The translations under genes and the position numbers were made by a program. Shown piece after piece: positions 1 to 8,578 of a stretch of 13,881 bases of DNA (the first letter of the stretch is position 1; the number at the start of each line of letters is the position of its first letter). Source of the DNA: Saprospiraceae bacterium (GTDB lineage Bacteria; Bacteroidota; Bacteroidia; Chitinophagales; Saprospiraceae); contig JADZFP010000355.1 in the NCBI GenBank assembly GCA_020849825.1, positions 1-13,881 on the forward strand, given 5' to 3'. The notes under the pieces are model-generated. The model was not told the origin of the DNA. It was given only the letters and a program-made list of their open reading frames with translations, and ran no database searches.

Positions 1-3000
1 GCCCTCGGCGCTATCACCGGCGCCCCGGCCGGGGTGACGACTGCCGGCTCGCCGCAAACGGGCACCATCACCAACGGCGACCAGGCCGTGGTTTCTTTCA
101 CCACGACCTTCTCCGGCAACGAAGGGAACAGCGGTACACAGAGTTATACCTTCACGTTCAACCTGAGCAACCCGGTAGATGCAGCCATCGAATTCGGGTT
201 TTCGCATTCGGACGGTACGGCCACCTTGGCCGACAACGACTATTTGAATGCCAGCAGCGCATTCACCGTACCAATCGGCGCTTTTGGCAATATTTTAGTC
301 GGCAACCCTCCGGTTATCCAAGGCGACACCAAGGTGGAGGCCAATGAAATTTTCAACGTGGTGCTCTCGGCAAACAACTTGTTGGGCCGCAACGTGGTAT
401 TCGCCGGCGGCGGCTCTTCGATCACCAACCAGATCACCATCGTGAACGACGACGCGGCAACCGTCACGCTCACGGGCGGCGGCGCAGCCAACGAGGGCAA
501 TTCGGGTACCACATCGCGCGTATTCACCGCCACGTTGAACAACGCCGTGCAGGGCGGCTTTTCCGTGCCGTACACGACCAACGATGGCACGGCCACCACG
601 GCCGATAACGACTACACCGACAACGACGGCACCTTGAACTTTACCGGCACCGCCGGTGAAACCAAAACCATCACGGTACTGGTCACAGGCGATTTCAAAG
701 TGGAAGCCGACGAAACCTTCACGGTGGCGCTCGGCGCCATCTCGGGCGCTCCGGCCGGTGTAAGCACTGCCGGCTCGCCGCAAACGGGAACCATCACCAA
801 CGACGAGGTCGACTACGGCGATATCTACGACTTTACAGGCCTCGGCGCTCCTTTAATCTCCACCCTGCTGAGCAACAATGGCGCCCGCCACAATGCCACC
901 CTCACCGGCCCGCGCTTGGGTACTGCGCTGGACGGCGACCCTGACGGCCAGATTTCGTTAAACGCCGACGGCGACGACACCGACGCCGAGGGCGACGATG
1001 AAGACGGCGTCGTGCTGCCCAACCTGCTGATCAAAGGCACAACGGCCAACGTAACCGTAACCGCCTCGGCGCCGGGCGTCCTGAACGGCTGGGTCGATTT
1101 TGAAAACGACTTTTCCTTCGACCAGGCCGGCAATCAGGTGTTCACCAACGTGCCCGTCGTGGCAGGCGCCAACAACCTAAGCTTTATGGTGCCGGTTGCC
1201 GCTTCGACCACCTCGGGTGCTTATGCCCGTTTCCGCATCAGCACGGCCTCCGGCCTGACCCCTTACGGCCTGGCCGCCGACGGCGAGGTGGAGGATTATG
1301 TTGTTTCCATCATCGACAACCAGTTCTCCATCAACGACATGTCGGTCAACGAAGGCAACTCCGGCACAACCAATCTGGTCTTTACCGTCAGCCGCAGCAC
1401 CAACGGCACCGCTTCTTCGGTCGATTACGCCATCACTGGCGGCACCGCGACCTCGGGCACCGATTACGCGCCCCTTGCGGCCGGGACCATCAATTTCGGG
1501 GTCGGCGGACCTTTATCAGAAAATATTACCATTACAGTCAATGGCGATGTAATTGTTGAAAATAACGAAACCATTATCGTCACCTTGTCCAACCCGGTCA
1601 ACGGCGGGTTCGGCGACAATACCGGCGTAGGCACCATCACCAACGACGACGCGGCCACGGTGACGCTCTCGGGTGGCGTCGCGCAAAACGAAGGCAACAG
1701 CGGGACGACCGCCTATACCTTCACCGCGACGCTGAACAACCCCGTGCAGGGCAGTTTCACCGTGCCCTATACCACCAACGACGGCACCGCCACAACGGCC
1801 GACAACGACTACACGGACAACGACGGCACCTTGAACTTCGCCGGCACGGCCGGTGAAACCAAAACCATCACGGTACTGGTCAACGGCGACAACAAGGTGG
1901 AACTGAACGAGACCTTTACCGTCGCGCTCGGCGCCTTTACCGGCGCCCCGCCGGCCGTTACTGCCGCCGGCTCGCCGCAAACGGGCACCATCACCAACGA
2001 CGACCAGGCCGTGGCTTCTTTCACCACGACATTCTCCGGCAACGAAGGGAACAGTGGTACACAGAGTTATACCTTCACTTTCAACCTGAGCAACCCGGTA
2101 GATGCAGCCATCGAATTCGGGTTTTCGCATTCGGACGGTACGGCCACCTTGGCCGACAACGACTATTTGAATGCCGGCGGCTCATTCACCGTACCAATCA
2201 GTGCTTTTGGCAATATTTTAGTCGGCAACCCTCCGGTTATCCAAGGCGACACCAAGGTGGAGGCCAATGAAATTTTCAACGTGGTGCTCTCGGAAAACAA
2301 CTTTTTTGGCCGCAACGTGGTATTCGCGGGCGGCGGCTCATCGATCACCAACCCGATCACCATCGTGAACGACGACGCGGCAACCGTCACGCTTACCGGC
2401 GGCGGCGCGGCCAACGAGGGCAATTCGGGTACCACCTCGCGCGTATTCACCGCTACGTTGAACAACGCCGTGCAAGGCGGCTTTTCCCTGCCCTACACCA
2501 CCAACGACGGCACGGCTACCACGGCCGATAACGACTATACAGACAACGACGGCACCTTGAACTTCGCCGGCACGGCCGGTGAAACCAAAACCATCACGGT
2601 GCTGGTCACCGGCGACAACAAGGTGGAACTGGACGAAAACTTCACCGTCGCCCTCGGCGCTATCTCGGGCGCTCCGGCCGGTGTGACGACCGCAGGCTCG
2701 CCGCAAACCGGCACGATCACCAACGACGATGCCGCCACGGTAGCCATTGCCGGTAACCAGAGCGGTCCGGAAGCCACCACACCGCAGACGTTCAGCGTGA
2801 CGCTGAGCAACCCGGTCGACGTGAACGTCACCGTGCTGTTCAACACCTCCGACGGAACGGCCACCACGGCCGACAACGACTACACAGGTATCGCCAACCA
2901 AACGGTCACCTTCGCCGCCGGCACCACGACGGCGCAATCTGTACCGGTCGCCATCATCAACGACAACAAGGTGGAGGCCAACGAGGTGTACAACGTAGCC

Positions 3001-6000
3001 ATCGGGACCCTGAATGCCTCGGGCCGCAACGTGACCCTCGGCACAAGTGCGGGCACCGGCACGATCACCAACGACGACGCGGCCACCGTCACCCTTGCCG
3101 GCGGTACGACGCAAAACGAGGGCAACAGCGGTACGATCAGCTACACCTTCACCGCTACGTTGAACAACCCCGTACAGGGCGGCTTCACGGTACCCTACAC
3201 GACCAATGACGGCAGCGCCACAACGGCCGACAACGACTACACCGACAATGACGGCACGTTTAGCTTCACCGGTACCGCCGGAGAAAGCAAAACCATCACG
3301 GTGCTGGTGAATGGCGATAACAAGGTGGAATTGAACGAAACCTTCACCGTCGCGCTCGGCGCTATCGCGGGCGCCCCTGCCGGCGTGACGACCGCCGGCT
3401 CGCCGCAAACGGGCACGATCACCAACGACGATGCGGCCACGGTGGCCATTGCCGGCAACCAGAGCGGCCCGGAAAACATCACGCCGCAGACGTTCAGCGT
3501 GACGCTGAGCAACCCGGTCGACGTGAACGTCACCGTTTTGTTCAATACCTCCAACGGCACGGCCAGCACGGCCGACAACGACTACACCGGTATCACCAAC
3601 CAAACGGTCACCTTCGCGGCCGGCACCACTACAGCACAATCGGTACCGGTTGCCATCATCAACGACAACAAGGTGGAAGCCAACGAAGTGTACAACGTGG
3701 CCATCGGCACTTTGAATGCCTCGGGACGCAACGTGACCCTGGGCACGAGCACAGGCACGGGTACCATCAACAACGACGATTCGGCTGTCGTGACCCTCTC
3801 CGGCGGAGGCTCAATTAACGAAGGTAACACCGGCACGACCCCCTTCGTATTCACCGCCACTTTGAACAACCCCGTGCAGGGCGGCTTCACTTTGCCCTAC
3901 ACGACCAACGACGGACTGGCTACCACGGCCAACAACGATTATCAGGACAACGACGGCACATTGACCTTTGCCGGCACAGCAGGCGAAACGTTTAATATCA
4001 CCGTACTGATCAACGGCGACCTGATCGTGGAAGCAAACGAAGGGTTCACCGTAGCATTGGGCGCTATCACAGGCGCGCCGGCCGGTGTGACAACCGCCGG
4101 TTCGCCCCAAAGCGGCTTGATCCTCAACGACGAAATCGACTACGGCGATGCTCCCGACAGCTACGGCACTTTGCTGGCTTCCGACGGTGCGCGCCACCTT
4201 ACCTCCCTGGTCGTACGGCTCGGTGCAACAGTCGACGGCGATCTGGACGGACAGCCCGGCGCCCTGGCTAACGGCGACGACACAGACGCCGAAGGCGACG
4301 ACGACGACGGCGTAATCCTGCCCAACCCCCTGGTGACCAACACCTCGGCCAATATCACCCTCAATGCCTCCATAGCAGGTTTTGTAAATGCCTGGGTAGA
4401 CTTCAACCTTGATGGCAGTTTTGATGCGGGCGAACTGGTGCTCAACCAGGTTGCAGTTGCAGCGGGCAGCAACAGCTTGTCCTTTGCCGTACCGAATGGC
4501 GCCACGCCGGGCAGCAGCTACGCGCGTTTCCGCTTTACCCAGGGGGCTTCGCCTACCGTACCTACCGGTCTGCAAACTACCGGTGAAGTGGAAGACTACG
4601 CCATCCAGATCGTCAACACCCAGTTCTCGATCAACGACCCGATCGTCACGGAAGGCAATGCCGGCACCACCAACCTGGCCTTTGTCATCACCCGTTCGAA
4701 CAACGCCTCGGCCTGCTCGATCAACTACGCCATCACGGGCGGCACGGCCACCACGGCCGACAACGACTACCAGCCCCTGGCAGCCGGCACGGCCAGCTTC
4801 ACCGCCGGCGGCGCGCTGACCCAGACGATCAACGTCGTGGTCGTGGGTGACGTCAAAGTCGAATTGAACGAAACGGTCGACATGACCCTGTCCAACCCGG
4901 TCAACGGCTCCATCCTCGACGGCTCGGGCACGGGTACCATTACCAACGACGACCAGGCCATCCTCACGATCACCAACCCGACGGTGACCGAGGGCGACGT
5001 GCCGAACACGGTCACGGCCACCTTCACGATCAACATGAGCAACCCCTCGGATGCCAACGTGAGCGTGAATTACAACACCGTGGACAATACGGCGACGGTA
5101 GGCAACAACGACTACCAGGCGACCAGCGGCACGCACACCTTCACTCCCGGCCAGCAAAGCAAAACGGTGGCCGTGACAGTGGTGGGCGATTGCGCCATCG
5201 AGGCCAACGAGACCTACTTCCTGCGCCTGAGCGGGCTGGTCAACAACGGCCGCAACGTGATCCTGAGCGGCGGCGGCGCCACGCTCGACGGTACGGGCAC
5301 GATCAACAACGACGACGCCCTGCCGGTCATCACCTGCCCCGCCAACCTCACGGTGAATGCTGCGGCAGGCGTGTGCAACGCGACCGTGACCTTGCCGCTG
5401 CCCACTACGAGCAGCGTCTGCGGCGCTTCCACGCTCGAATTCCGCTACCGCACCGTGGATGCCAACAACGTGCCCACGGGCGCGTTCACGGCTTACGCCC
5501 CGGCGGCCAGCAATACCGTCAACTTTATTGTAGAACGTTATGAAGTGGAATGGCGGATCACCGACGGCTCCGGCTCCTCGACCTGCAGTTTCTTCCTGGT
5601 GGTACGCGACATCCAGCCGCCGACCATCACCTGCCCGGCCAACCAGAACGTGCCGGCCGGCGCAACCTGCACGGGCACGGTAGGCACCTGGTCGCCCGTG
5701 GCGCTCAACGACAACTGCGCCCCGCCGCCGCCCACCGTGACCCAGGTACCCTCGCCGGCCACAGTATTGTCGGGCCACAACGATTTCGAAGTCGTGACCC
5801 TGACGGCCACCGACGAATACGGCAACATGGCCAGCTGCTCTTTCACGGTAACCTTGAAAGACGTGACGCCGCCGGTAGCGAAGTGTAAAAACGCCACGGT
5901 CAACCTGGGTTCCAACGGCAGCGTAACGGTCGCCCCGGCAACGGTCAACAACGTGTCGACCGACAACTGCACGTTCACCCTGTCGCTGACGCCCAACACG

Positions 6001-6921
6001 TTTACCTGCGCCAACATCGGCACCAACCTCGTGACGCTCAAAGCCACCGACGCCGGCGGCAACATGAGCACCTGCACGGCCACGGTGACGATCAAGGACA
6101 TGACGCCGCCCACGGCCCTGTGCAAAAACATCAACGTGTTCCTCGACGACGACGGCTACGCCTCCATCACGGCGGCTTCGGTCAACAACGGCAGCTTCGA
6201 CGCCTGCGGCATCGCAACGGCCACGATCGACATCAACGAGTTCGATTGCGGGCAAATCGGCGGAACGCCCGTGGTGGTGAAACTCACGCTGAAAGACAAC
6301 TTCAACAACACCTCCTCCTGCCTCTCGCAGGTCACCGTCAAGGATGCGATCAAACCGGATGCCGTATGTACCAACACAACAGTCAATCTGCAGGCCAATG
6401 GCATCGCCGTCGTACAGACGGCGCCCCTGGCGATCAACAGCACCGACAACTGCAGTGTATGGACATATTCACCCGTCGCCAAGGCATACAATTCTTCCAA
6501 TCTCGGGGTAAACAACCTCACCATCACGGTCAAGGATTTTAGCAACAATGCCTCCACCTGCGTCTCGCAGGTCACGGTGTTGCCCTACAATTCCAACAAC
6601 CTGGTGGCGCCCGACAACGACCAGACCAAGTACGCCGATCCGGTGGAAAACATGGCCGGCGGCGAAGAACTGCTGTTCAAGGTGTTCCCGAACCCGACCG
6701 AAGGCCAGTCGACCGTCCTGTTCGAATTGCCGCAAGACCAGCTCTACTACATGCGTCTGTTCGACATCAACGGCCGCCTGATTCTCGATTTCGACGTGCC
6801 GGGCTTCAAAGGCGACAACTCCATCGTGCTCGATCTGAATGCGCTGTCTCCCGGAGTTTACATCATCGACATTCTTTCCTATGATCTGCACGGACGCCAG
6901 AAGCTGATTATTCAGCGCTGA
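1..6921 (+). CDS. Giant Calx-beta/GEVED/HYR surface adhesin-like protein with T9SS sorting domain (5'-truncated)
   Basis: The frame is open from base 1 to the TGA at 6919-6921 (2306 codons seen). The GTG at 34 is only an internal valine, because the same repeat continues upstream of it. Modules by nucleotide: end of a Calx-beta 1-81; Calx-beta 82-453 and 454-807; GEVED 808-1320; Calx-beta 1321-1650, 1651-2004, 2005-2376, 2377-2730, 2731-3078, 3079-3432, 3433-3780 and 3781-4134; GEVED 4135-4620; Calx-beta 4621-4953 and 4954-5316; five HYR or HYR-like domains 5317-6603 (ITCPAN and CKN starts); T9SS type A sorting domain about 6670-6918 (KVFPNP, LFDINGR, SPGVYI, KLIIQR). Calx-beta units show NEGNSGTT, DGTATTADNDY, GDNKVELNETF and ITNDD, whose acidic residues bind calcium in this family. 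GEVED domains end in GEVEDY and carry Asp-rich loops. By family knowledge this is a secreted, probably cell-surface rod exported by T9SS. The role (adhesion, gliding or matrix) is inferred; no catalytic domain is visible. Confidence 0.93.
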   Translation, partial: ALGAITGAPAGVTTAGSPQTGTITNGDQAVVSFTTTFSGNEGNSGTQSYTFTFNLSNPVDAAIEFGFSHSDGTATLADNDYLNASSAFTVPIGAFGNILVGNPPVIQGDTKVEANEIFNVVLSANNLLGRNVVFAGGGSSITNQITIVNDDAATVTLTGGGAANEGNSGTTSRVFTATLNNAVQGGFSVPYTTNDGTATTADNDYTDNDGTLNFTGTAGETKTITVLVTGDFKVEADETFTVALGAISGAPAGVSTAGSPQTGTITNDEVDYGDIYDFTGLGAPLISTLLSNNGARHNATLTGPRLGTALDGDPDGQISLNADGDDTDAEGDDEDGVVLPNLLIKGTTANVTVTASAPGVLNGWVDFENDFSFDQAGNQVFTNVPVVAGANNLSFMVPVAASTTSGAYARFRISTASGLTPYGLAADGEVEDYVVSIIDNQFSINDMSVNEGNSGTTNLVFTVSRSTNGTASSVDYAITGGTATSGTDYAPLAAGTINFGVGGPLSENITITVNGDVIVENNETIIVTLSNPVNGGFGDNTGVGTITNDDAATVTLSGGVAQNEGNSGTTAYTFTATLNNPVQGSFTVPYTTNDGTATTADNDYTDNDGTLNFAGTAGETKTITVLVNGDNKVELNETFTVALGAFTGAPPAVTAAGSPQTGTITNDDQAVASFTTTFSGNEGNSGTQSYTFTFNLSNPVDAAIEFGFSHSDGTATLADNDYLNAGGSFTVPISAFGNILVGNPPVIQGDTKVEANEIFNVVLSENNFFGRNVVFAGGGSSITNPITIVNDDAATVTLTGGGAANEGNSGTTSRVFTATLNNAVQGGFSLPYTTNDGTATTADNDYTDNDGTLNFAGTAGETKTITVLVTGDNKVELDENFTVALGAISGAPAGVTTAGSPQTGTITNDDAATVAIAGNQSGPEATTPQTFSVTLSNPVDVNVTVLFNTSDGTATTADNDYTGIANQTVTFAAGTTTAQSVPVAIINDNKVEANEVYNVAIGTLNASGRNVTLGTSAGTGTITNDDAATVTLAGGTTQNEGNSGTISYTFTATLNNPVQGGFTVPYTTNDGSATTADNDYTDNDGTFSFTGTAGESKTITVLVNGDNKVELNETFTVALGAIAGAPAGVTTAGSPQTGTITNDDAATVAIAGNQSGPENITPQTFSVTLSNPVDVNVTVLFNTSNGTASTADNDYTGITNQTVTFAAGTTTAQSVPVAIINDNKVEANEVYNVAIGTLNASGRNVTLGTSTGTGTINNDDSAVVTLSGGGSINEGNTGTTPFVFTATLNNPVQGGFTLPYTTNDGLATTANNDYQDNDGTLTFAGTAGETFNITVLINGDLIVEANEGFTVALGAITGAPAGVTTAGSPQSGLILNDEIDYGDAPDSYGTLLASDGARHLTSLVVRLGATVDGDLDGQPGALANGDDTDAEGDDDDGVILPNPLVTNTSANITLNASIAGFVNAWVDFNLDGSFDAGELVLNQVAVAAGSNSLSFAVPNGATPGSSYARFRFTQGASPTVPTGLQTTGEVEDYAIQIVNTQFSINDPIVTEGNAGTTNLAFVITRSNNASACSINYAITGGTATTADNDYQPLAAGTASFTAGGALTQTINVVVVGDVKVELNETVDMTLSNPVNGSILDGSGTGTITNDDQAILTITNPTVTEGDVPNTVTATFTINMSNPSDANVSVNYNTVDNTATVGNNDYQATSGTHTFTPGQQSKTVAVTVVGDCAIEANETYFLRLSGLVNNGRNVILSGGGATLDGTGTINNDDALPVITCPANLTVNAAAGVCNATVTLPLPTTSSVCGASTLEFRYRTVDANNVPTGAFTAYAPAASNTVNFIVERYEVEWRITDGSGSSTCSFFLVVRDIQPPTITCPANQNVPAGATCTGTVGTWSPVALNDNCAPPPPTVTQVPSPATVLSGHNDFEVVTLTATDEYGNMASCSFTVTLKDVTPPVAKCKNATVNLGSNGSVTVAPATVNNVSTDNCTFTLSLTPNTFTCANIGTNLVTLKATDAGGNMSTCTATVTIKDMTPPTALCKNINVFLDDDGYASITAASVNNGSFDACGIATATIDINEFDCGQIGGTPVVVKLTLKDNFNNTSSCLSQVTVKDAIKPDAVCTNTTVNLQANGIAVVQTAPLAINSTDNCSVWTYSPVAKAYNSSNLGVNNLTITVKDFSNNASTCVSQVTVLPYNSNNLVAPDNDQTKYADPVENMAGGEELLFKVFPNPTEGQSTVLFELPQDQLYYMRLFDINGRLILDFDVPGFKGDNSIVLDLNALSPGVYIIDILSYDLHGRQKLIIQR
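82..2730 (+). repeat. Dispersed duplication of a two-Calx-beta block (82-807 and 2005-2730, offset 1923 bp)
   Basis: The block 82-807 recurs at 2005-2730 with no length change. The first module (82-453 versus 2005-2376, 372 bp each) differs at about 15 positions by my hand alignment, roughly 96% identity, with identical runs of about 90 bp. The second module (454-807 versus 2377-2730) is clearly more diverged, about 89%. The sequence between the copies holds one GEVED domain and two other Calx-beta units. The pattern suggests duplication within the gene followed by uneven divergence or partial gene conversion. Recombination between the copies would delete or add exactly 641 codons in frame. 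Confidence 0.85.
2731..4134 (+). repeat. Tandem duplication of a 702-bp Calx-beta pair (2731-3432 and 3433-4134)
   Basis: Two adjacent copies of a pair of Calx-beta units, 348 bp plus 354 bp each. The first units (2731-3078, 3433-3780) begin with AATVAIAGNQSGPE and differ at about 39 of 348 bases by hand count, mostly at synonymous third positions, with only seven residue changes. The second units (3079-3432, 3781-4134) are more diverged. This is an older duplication than the block at 82-453 and 2005-2376, and its protein sequence appears to have been conserved. Unequal crossing-over here would change the protein by 234 residues in frame. Confidence 0.8.
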
Positions 6922-6957
6922 TGATGCCTGAACCGGATCATTGATACCCAATTTGCA

Positions 6958-6992
6958 CAGCCCTCGCAACACGATTGCGAGGGCTGTTTTTT
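6958..6992 (+). terminator. Intrinsic terminator after the giant adhesin gene
   Basis: A perfect 12-bp stem (CAGCCCTCGCAA at 6958-6969 pairs with TTGCGAGGGCTG at 6975-6986) closes a 5-base loop and is followed by six T at 6987-6992. It starts 36 bases after the adhesin stop codon and lies between two convergent genes. Read on the minus strand, the hairpin is followed by TGCAAAT, not a T run, so it probably stops plus-strand transcription well and minus-strand transcription only weakly. Confidence 0.9.
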
Positions 6993-7001
6993 GGGTGGAA
7001 A

Positions 7002-8519
7002 TTAAAACTGGCGAATAAACTGTTCCAGGTCCTGATCCGGGCTAAGTCCCAGCCTTTTGCGCAAACGCTGACGTCCTTTTTTGATACTTTCTTTTGAAAT
7101 ACCCAGGGTGGCCGCGGCTTCCTGGCTGGTAAAATTCAATTTAATCAAAAGCAACAGCCGTTCTTCAGCGCTGCTGAGTTTGGGGAATTGGGTGCGGAGG
7201 CGGTATAAATAACCCGGATTTCCGCGTTCGAAGTAGTTTTTGAACAATTCCCAGTCCGAATCGGTCAGGATACGGCTGTTGTACCAACCCTCCGGCTGTT
7301 CGGCCGAATCGCTCTCCGTCGCCTGGGCAACCGGGAGTTCCGCGCTTTTTTCTCTGGCGCTCAGGGTTTCTTCCAGTTCGGTCAGGCGGGTATTTTTGGC
7401 CAGCAACAGCTGGGCAAACTCCTGCAGGTTTTTTTGATTTCGTTCGAGTTTCAATCTGGAGCGTTTGAGTTTTTGCCGCCACCGTAGCCCAAGCAGGGTA
7501 AAGCCCGCCGCGCCAACCAGCATCAGCATCAGGATCATATTGCGGCGGTTCAATTCAGCCTGATACTCGGCCTGAAGCACCAGATATTGTTGTTCTTTTT
7601 CTTTTGTGGCGTAGCTGGTTTCAAGTTCGCGCAGGCTGGCGGCGTTTTCTTCCCTGAAAATCGTGTCTTTCAGCGCTACCGATTGCCGGTACAATTCCAG
7701 GGCCCCGGCATTGTCGCCGGTCGATTCGGCCAGTTGGGAGAGCCGGTCGAGCGCAACCGCCCTAACGTGTCTTTGCGCATTGCGGGCAGCTTCTTTTTCG
7801 GCCAAATTCAAATAAAGCCTTGCTTCGGTCCAGTGTTCCAGTCGGCGGTGGCAATTGCCGATATTGAGGTACATGCTCGGTAATTGGTCGAGCACACCCG
7901 ATGCCTGCATGAGCAGCAGTGCGCTATCGAGCAGAGGCAAGGCTTCGGCCCACTGGCTGGCATCGCTGTACACAAACGCCATTTGATTAAACGCCGCGCA
8001 GCGGTGAATCAGGTCGCCCTGACTGCGCAGTATTTCAAATCCTTTTCGCGCCGCATCGAGGCTTTTTTCCTGCAAACCGGCCTGCCCGTAAAAACCGGCC
8101 AGCGTCGAATATCCCCGACCGATCCGGGTGGAATCGCCGCTTCGGATATAAGCTTCGATAGTGGGTTCCGCCAGTTCGATAGAACGGGCAGGATCACGGA
8201 GCCGCTCATAGACGCAGGCCAGATCGAGCCGGGAATCATAATAGGCAAATGAATCGCCCACGACGGCGGCCGAGTCCATCGACATTTGGTAGCGCGACAT
8301 GGCTGCCGGGTAATCTCCGCCAGCCCTGAGCGAGTCGCCTTCCTGATTGAGGCGTTTGGCCAGCGCCCGGTAGTTTTCAAATGCAATGGAATCGGCGAAA
8401 TCCTGATCGGTTGGGGTATTTTTCGTGACGGAAGACTGGCAGGCAGGAAGTATTACGAGTGTCAATACTGTCAGCAGGAATATCGATCCGGCAGTACCGC
8501 GAAGCAGGTTATCCTTCAT
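7002..8519 (-). CDS. Membrane-tethered TPR sensor with C-terminal LuxR-like HTH (one-component regulator)
   Basis: 505 residues from ATG 8519-8517 to TAA 7004-7002. I chose this start because it begins a signal sequence (MKDNLLRG, hydrophobic 12-24) with the lipobox LPAC at Cys27; an upstream in-frame extension to 8675 would bury this signal and is unlikely. Six TPR-like helical pairs occupy about 45-290. A coiled-coil-like stretch (about 288-325) leads into a membrane helix at 327-345. It is followed by a strongly basic segment (RWRQKLKRSRLKLERNQK), which places the C-terminus in the cytoplasm. A second coiled coil runs about 350-392. The C-terminal domain (about 418-505) has LSSAEERLLLLIKL, FTSQEAAATLGISKESIKK and RQRLRKRL, a LuxR/GerE-like helix-turn-helix. 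TPR-membrane-HTH proteins are a known Bacteroidota architecture. The inferred topology is periplasmic TPR and cytoplasmic DNA binding. The ligand and targets are unknown; the divergent operon at 8718 is the obvious candidate target. Confidence 0.9.
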   Translation of the reverse strand: MKDNLLRGTAGSIFLLTVLTLVILPACQSSVTKNTPTDQDFADSIAFENYRALAKRLNQEGDSLRAGGDYPAAMSRYQMSMDSAAVVGDSFAYYDSRLDLACVYERLRDPARSIELAEPTIEAYIRSGDSTRIGRGYSTLAGFYGQAGLQEKSLDAARKGFEILRSQGDLIHRCAAFNQMAFVYSDASQWAEALPLLDSALLLMQASGVLDQLPSMYLNIGNCHRRLEHWTEARLYLNLAEKEAARNAQRHVRAVALDRLSQLAESTGDNAGALELYRQSVALKDTIFREENAASLRELETSYATKEKEQQYLVLQAEYQAELNRRNMILMLMLVGAAGFTLLGLRWRQKLKRSRLKLERNQKNLQEFAQLLLAKNTRLTELEETLSAREKSAELPVAQATESDSAEQPEGWYNSRILTDSDWELFKNYFERGNPGYLYRLRTQFPKLSSAEERLLLLIKLNFTSQEAAATLGISKESIKKGRQRLRKRLGLSPDQDLEQFIRQF

Positions 8520-8550
8520 AACATCGATAGGTGTGTTTCTTATAGTCGGC

Positions 8551-8557
8551 CAAAATA
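8551..8557 (-). promoter_or_regulatory. Weak candidate -7 element for the TPR-HTH gene
   Basis: On the minus strand this reads TATTTTG, one base short of the Bacteroidota TAnnTTTG consensus, about 32 bases before the chosen start codon in an AT-rich stretch. No convincing -33 element accompanies it. This is a guess from position and similarity only. Confidence 0.25.
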
Positions 8558-8578
8558 TTAATAATACGTCGGCTTGTC

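Noticed and set aside
34..36. GTG as the start codon of the giant adhesin gene
   Set aside because: The frame is open from base 1 and bases 1-33 encode the same repeat motif (ALGAITGAPAG) seen at the end of other Calx-beta units, so the true start is upstream of the window.
82..4134. Periodic repeats as a CRISPR array or mobile-element copies
   Set aside because: Repeat units are 348-372 bp, lie in one continuous reading frame and encode Calx-beta folds. There are no short identical repeats with unique spacers, no transposase and no inverted ends.
3811..6255. Very long open frame on the minus strand (814 codons) opposite the adhesin, and a similar one at 2338-3639
   Set aside because: The translations are low-complexity (Gly, Arg, Val, His rich) mirrors of the repetitive GC-rich sense codons, follow the repeat period, and lie opposite a clear domain-bearing gene. 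No signal, fold or start context supports them.
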